Assembly (NCBI GenBank): GCA_020002185.1
Contig: CM034543.1
Coordinates: forward strand, 2,285,033 to 2,349,032
Length of the DNA: 64,000 bases
Direction: 5' to 3'
From: Paraescarpia echinospica
Taxonomy: Eukaryota; Annelida; Polychaeta; Sabellida; Siboglinidae
Below are positions 59,066 through 64,000 of this stretch, piece after piece. The notes under the pieces are model-generated. The model ran no database searches and was not told the DNA's origin. It saw only the letters and a list, made by a program, of their open reading frames with translations. The position numbers and the translations under genes are program-made. Numbering within the stretch: the stretch's first letter is position 1; every line of letters begins with the position of its first letter.

Positions 59066-59634
59066 TAGAAATTGTATGTGGTAGTTTTGTAATGTAAATA
59101 TAGTGGCCATTTGTTACAGTTATTAGTATTATTGCATACAGGAACACACCTTCCCATAACTGCGTGTTCAGCATCATCGCGTGTCCAGGCGTCATCGCCA
59201 AGTGTAAAGTCTATATTTCTCCAAACATATTGATCAAGCTCGCCCAAATTATATTCTTTGCTAGTTTTGTTATCTTCTTTTCGAAATGTAAACTGCGAGC
59301 TCTTACATAAAATAAATTAATCATAAAACGTTAACGTTTTGACAGTAACCAGCGAATGACCATGTCACCATATTTTGTTTGCAAACATGACATTTCTGTC
59401 AAAACTATGTTTATATTGTTTTCATTCATAGGAAGAGCCACATGTTCCTTACACATAAAGACCGTAAATTAGGATACCGGTTCTAATTACTGCACCTATA
59501 TATATTTTTTTCAATTTGCGTGTCCAGTGTCATCAAGCAGCTTAGACATCTGGGTGTCTCGCAGGTCAGTTTATTCGTGAATCACCTTCATTATTTTTGC
59601 TTATTGATGAGTCCACATCTTTCATGAAATTTTC

Positions 59635-59711
59635 GTAAGCCTGACCTTATAATTCACGGTGTGAGAGACAAAAGACACGATTTTTACCAATTGTACACTT
59701 TTTGGGACATT
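59635..59711 (-). repeat. Right terminal inverted repeat
   Basis: Complement of the left terminus: CACGATTTTTACCAATTGTA, then CACTTTTTGGGACATT at the outer end. Confidence 0.75.
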
Positions 59712-59724
59712 ACAAGTCATGTAT

Positions 59725-59915
59725 CACCCCGTGAATTATAAAGCTGGGCTAAAGAAAATGTAACGAAAGATTGGTCTCACTAAGAGCTTCCGGGGAATAT
59801 ATAGTTTGCGCGTTTGATAACTTTTTTAAATGGCCAAGTGTGAGCATAATTAGCCAAACGGCCAAAATAGCATGCCCAGTTGAGGTTTCCAAAATTGAAA
59901 ATTCTACCATACAAA
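59725..59915 (+). mobile_element. Partial left end of another element of the same family
   Basis: Directly beyond the right terminus, blocks AATTATAAAGCTGGGCTAA, TTTTTTAAATGGC, ACGGCCAAAATAGCATGCCC and CCATACAAAA recur in the same order and orientation as at 34,790-34,960. The outermost 55 bp or so of this end is missing. CCGTGAATTATAA here and TTATAATTCACGG in the right terminus form a 13-bp inverted repeat. Confidence 0.6.
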
Positions 59916-60889
59916 ACCAGAATTTTTAAATTTCTGAGATTACAGTACAAACAATGTATTTTTGTGAGATTTTGGGGGCTATATCAATCTTTGAGGAAAA
60001 GTGTTGTGTTTTGAAAATACATAAAATGAACGTTTCTAATGCTATCTGACTGCTACCAATACTATTACCTTTGGAAAAACCATACCACCGAATGGGCTTA
60101 TTCTCGCTTTTATGACTGATCTCAAAATACTCAACTCCAAATGATAGCATGTTTTCTGCATGACATGTTTTCACACGCTGCACAAATTATGCCAAACGTC
60201 TTCCGCTATATCATTTCAATGCGTGTCAAAAAGCATTATTGCTTAACAAAAATATATAGCTTTGTGTATGTCCTAGATAGATATACACTGTCAATATTTG
60301 GGAAAACAACGGAAAACGTTTAGAACGTTCCATTTGGATGTCGTGATAAACATGCGTACCACATAGTTTCAACAGTACCAACATCTTTATAAAACACATT
60401 TTCACCTTCCATTTGGCATTACATAATCAAATCATCATCAACCGTCTGATGGTGTGGAATTTTTTTCTTGTAGTTTATTTAACATCAGCAATTGGCTTCG
60501 AAGAATGTGCAAATTAAAAAAAAATGCTTTACGATATTTCCCAAGTCTGCATTTACAGGTCACATGATAACGTGAAATGTTGGAGAAGAAAATTCCACAC
60601 TCTGAATGGCATTTTTATGTAGCGAGCGCCAACAAATCAGATTTCTTTCAAAACCTGTTGGTGATGTTTATTAGGACATCCGCCACCCTTGGTAACATAG
60701 TACGTTGTTTTTCTTACTCCGAATATAATAATACATAAAAGGAATATGTGGACTATTTTTGTGTGCTTCCTGGACTATTACATTTAATAAAACAATACAT
60801 AGGGAAATGGCTGTTCTTGTTTTCACACCATTGATAGCATATTGTCTGCACTATACACTGTACTCAAACTAAACAAAAACAAATTATTT
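59916..60889. other. AT-rich DNA, no recognised gene
   Basis: Interior of the possible second element. No subterminal motif or transposase similarity noticed here. Confidence 0.35.
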
Positions 60890-61410
60890 GTTAAGCAACA
60901 AATACAATTTAAAAGTTATTTTGTCCCTAAATCAGTTTCAACGTTGGGAAGGACAATGTATCAACAAAAGTGGAGGTGGGCTCTTAAAATATATTATAAT
61001 TGTAAATATTTACCGACCTCCAAAAGACCTCAGTGAAAATTATAAACATTTTTTTAGCGAATTCACACCAATTATCTCATCCTTTGATTACTCAAAATCC
61101 GACATCATTATTGCCGGTGATTTCAATATATACCTTCTTAAAATTAACGAAAGAGAGGTTTTTGGTGATTTTTTTGATTTATTAATATCTTAAGTCTCAT
61201 ACCCCCACATTACACTCCCTAAATTTTTTTTTAAATAATAATGGAACAATAATAGATAACTTGGTTTTGAAAATTAACCGATCCTGCAATAACACCAAAA
61301 TCAGGTATTTTAACGAAACAATTATCGGATCATCAACCTTATTTTACCTTTCTAAACTAAGTTTCCCACAATATATATCCAAAAAGGTTTACTTTTATCA
61401 CAACACATTA
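60890..61410 (+). pseudogene. LINE endonuclease fragment (L2-like)
   Basis: Shows SGGGLLKYIIIVNIYRPPKD, IIIAGDFNIYLLKINERE, then after a stop NGTIIDNLVLKIN and remains of the DHQPYF region. It is clearly related to the LINE B endonuclease but lacks both ends of ORF2. Confidence 0.75.
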
Positions 61411-61675
61411 CAATAGTTACGTAAATGTCATATTGCATTTTTTTACCCCTGTTGCCCTCGAATTGATATATATAGATATATATATATATAAAATGCGAAC
61501 TTATGCATATATACCATAACAGTTTCATAGTATACTTTTAGTTAATGAAGAATTATTGTTAAACCTTAAATCCAGGTTTAGTTAAATTTTGAATCATGAA
61601 ATGTTATGCACAATATCCAAATGACCACACCAATATGATTTGAAAAAAACCACTCCACTTCATTCTTTTTTGTAG

Positions 61676-63668
61676 TTCAGCTGCAACACGTCTGGACAAC
61701 GGAATATGCCGACCACAAGGAGCCAACAAATGGTATGGTTATTTTCAGTGGAATATGTGTACAAGCATGCCATACTAAACAATAGAGGGAAGTATATTTG
61801 CATATATATACACCAGCTGTATATATTATCTGTATAAATATAAAATAATTTACAATGATTTTGTAACGCAATCAGCAGTTGATCATATACTAATTGAATA
61901 TTTAAAATGTCCAACGTGTTTTCATGAAGTGGTGGAAATATTTAAAGTTACATATTTAAATTATACCAAAATAACTTTACTTATTTTTATAATTAATAAT
62001 GTAATTTACTGATTTTTTTAGTTGAAGGTGAGCCTTCAGTTAAACCAGCAAAAAGCAAAGGTATGTTGTCAGGTGTTTTTAGTGTAGGACATTTGGCTTG
62101 AAATTAGTATTTATGTATATCAGAACCAAAGCTATGAATGCAATTTTCAGATTTCATCTTTTTAGTGCCTTTTATTTGATATGTATTAGAAACCATGCTG
62201 TTCATGATTTTCCACTGACTTAGTGAAACTGATCATCATAATGAACACTTTATAGCCTCAGTATTTACAAACATTAAACACATAAAGTCTGCAAACTTGT
62301 GCTGTTTGTTCCTTAACTTAACACTCATCATCACACCCCAAGTGCTTTTATCACTTTGATAATAAACTAATTACCCATTGTTATAAATTAGTTCTGTATA
62401 GATTGATTTCATCAAATATTGTTACATTTCATGCCTAGCTGCTCCAATATTTGAAGTAAGCACCTACCGTGAAGTTCATCGAGCTGGACATGTATTATTT
62501 TCTTGTAGTTGTGAAATGAAATCAACACAACAGTTATATTGCCAATTGAAATGATGTCAACAATGCCAACAGTGAAAACCAATGATACATTGATTGGTTA
62601 ATTATAATTAATAACAGCCAAAAACATAATAATATGAACACTTATCCTCCACAAGTTAGGTAGAATGACAGCATCGTATGATATTGGCTACCGGGAAGAA
62701 TCATGCGGAAGAAAACATCATTTAAATGGAACTGAGCGGTGTGCAGAATTCAATGTGTATATTGTGCTTTAAAGAAGTTGAATCAGTTGCTGCTGATGTA
62801 GTTGCCACTATGTCAGATATTTAGTATGATTATATTTATATATATATATAATATGCAATGTCGTACATTCTTACTCTACTTTTTCTTCATTGTACCTTTC
62901 TTATAAAGTTATATTCCTTATCAAATAGGCTGATAAAAGTGTATATATACATCTTGTTTTTGATGTGCTAGGATGACAAAGTGAAGGTAGCTATCGACTG
63001 GCTGGAGGATTTGGAGCAGCCTTTGCCAGTGGAAAACATGACACTGGTCAGTGATACCAATGATATGTCATGGTATTTCATGGTTTTTCAGAAACCTTTG
63101 AAGTAGAAGGCATAAATTAAAAGCATAAGGTTTGAGTGTCAAGAGTCACACCACAAACCATTGAAGTATGGATGCATGTCAACATAATTTGGTTCATGTT
63201 TGAAAAGTATAAACAAAAAAGGGAATTATAAGAGTAATTTAACAGAAAATATATGAATTCCTGGATTTTGTTATCCCATTATATGGAATGTTATTTTATG
63301 AATCCGTCATGAAATCAGTATTGCCATTTAGGCTTACGATCACAAATTAATTAGTTTTATATTTAGTAAGATATGGTTAAACAAAGTTCATAACTACTGT
63401 ATATAGTCATCAAACAAGATCACTGCTGGTAATTTTCCTAATGTGTATACTTATTTGTAAATGACAGAATGAATATGTAAACAATATATTTATTGCAGAG
63501 TTATCTTCAGAATTTTCCGAGGATGACTACGATCTATTTGACAGTGAACCAGATCTTGTAAGTATTAAATCAAATTAATAAGCGTAATGCACTTGCTAGA
63601 CATCAATTGGCAAAATGACTTCAAGCCAGATATAATTATTCTATTTTATTTTAATGCAGTGGGAATAA
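61676..63668 (+). CDS. Multi-exon host gene, 3' end, with a 17-nt microexon (unrecognised)
   Basis: Six candidate coding exons with consensus splice sites join in one reading frame: 61,676-61,732; 62,022-62,060; 62,439-62,455; 62,972-63,046; 63,501-63,557; 63,660-63,668. They encode about 83 residues with segments HVWTTEYADHKEPTN, EGEPSVKPAKSK, APIFE, DDKVKVAIDWLEDLEQPLP, SSEFSEDDYDLFDSEPDL and a final WE before TAA. The second exon ends one base into a codon and the fourth starts on a codon boundary; only the 17-nt exon reconciles them. Donors are GTATGG, GTATGT, GTAAGC, GTCAGT and GTAAGT. The fifth exon could start 2 nt earlier (tandem AG), which would shift frame. The acidic C-terminus has no domain I recognise. 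Upstream exons were not found. Confidence 0.5.
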
Positions 63669-64000
63669 GTAATAATTTAGCCAATTTATTTTATTTTAGT
63701 GAACGGATGATCTTGCTATCCACGATTCTGTTTACTAGAGTCCACTGTAATGGTGTAGTTACAACATAAATAACTACATGAATCACTACTCAATTCAAGT
63801 GAGTTTAGATGCAAGCACAATCATAGTGTATTATACAGCAACATAAACATGGACATACATATCATTGAAAATACATTATTTTGTATGGATTAAACACATT
63901 ATTAACATTATATAACTACCTTACTAGCTTTCGAAATATGAAATTGGATTTACAATCTAACTAAACCATATCACAGATGTTACAAATCAAACTTTATTGT
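63669..64000. other. Probable 3' UTR or downstream AT-rich DNA
   Basis: No coding signal. A perfect AATAAA was not picked out close to the stop. Confidence 0.35.

Larger units (their letters stand above)
57314..59535. repeat. Right-arm subterminal motif copies
   Basis: Copies at about 57,314 and 57,333 (reverse orientation, GACGCTGGACAC), 59,162 (variant), 59,179 and 59,519 (forward, GCGTGTCCAG). Same family as in the left arm. Confidence 0.65.
34737..59711. mobile_element. 25-kb composite-like transposon with inverted arms
   Basis: The ends 34,737-34,813 and 59,635-59,711 are inverted repeats, about 84% identical over 77 bp and about 94% over the outer 51. Behind each end lie copies of a GCGTGTCCAGCGTCATC-type motif: left arm to about 37.8 kb, right arm from about 57.3 kb, and none noticed between. 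Each arm also carries a degenerate copy of one transposase-like gene, in opposite orientation (36,356-37,315 plus; about 57,970-58,600 minus). The interior is filled with other retroelements. Two independent elements of one family in opposite orientation would look the same. No target-site duplication was found. Confidence 0.55.

Noticed and set aside
34737..59711. Maverick/Polinton or endogenous virus identity for the 25-kb element
   Set aside because: No protein-primed polymerase B, capsid, packaging ATPase or retroviral-type integrase belongs to the arms; the only integrase lies in the nested gypsy-type element.

Overview
This is eukaryotic nuclear DNA, AT-rich and full of repeats, from an animal. 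CR1/L3- and L2-like LINEs, a short-LTR Ty3/gypsy-type element, a rhodopsin-family GPCR relic, MITE-like inverted repeats, microsatellites and short exons in long AT-rich introns suggest a marine invertebrate, perhaps a mollusc-like spiralian. The species cannot be fixed from the sequence. No bacterial operon, CRISPR array or organellar gene is present. Almost every long open frame is a decayed transposable-element gene. The only good candidate for a live host gene is a set of short, phase-compatible exons at 61.68-63.67 kb.

0-9.5 kb: microsatellites, one unrecognised minus-strand open frame (1.21-1.46 kb), a 26-bp-period minisatellite (5.85-6.44 kb), a 77-bp inverted-repeat pair (7.44/8.47 kb) and a direct-repeat pair (8.04/9.18 kb). 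9.5-12.5 kb: a CR1/L3-like LINE that stops inside its reverse transcriptase. 12.8-15.4 kb: fold-back elements, one nested inside another, with a tRNA-like stretch. 15,435-16,434 is a 1,000-N gap. 16.5-19.6 kb is a higher-order satellite. 20.6-21.6 kb holds another 26-bp array and a cluster of CTCF-like motifs. 22.1-30.4 kb carries decayed gene pieces: a C2H2-like zinc finger, a KMT5A-like SET fragment, and a multi-domain gene resembling DUF7869-type proteins. 31.3-32.4 kb is a GPCR pseudogene; 33.1 kb is a PIF/Harbinger-like scrap.

34.7-59.7 kb is the most unusual region. Two 77-bp inverted termini lie 25 kb apart. Behind each lie copies of a GTGTCCAGCGTC motif and a degenerate copy of the same DNA-binding, transposase-like gene, the two copies in opposite orientation. 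The interior (38-57 kb) holds a LINE 3' end, a gypsy-type element with 124-bp LTRs and a 5-bp target duplication, and an L2-like LINE nested inside a second LINE. The layout resembles a composite transposon. Another left-like end of the same family begins at once at 59.7 kb. The window closes with a LINE endonuclease scrap and the multi-exon gene, which includes a 17-nt microexon.

The genes do not form a pathway. The biology visible here is genome architecture: nested insertion, self-complementary retroelement priming, probable template switching, and satellite growth.
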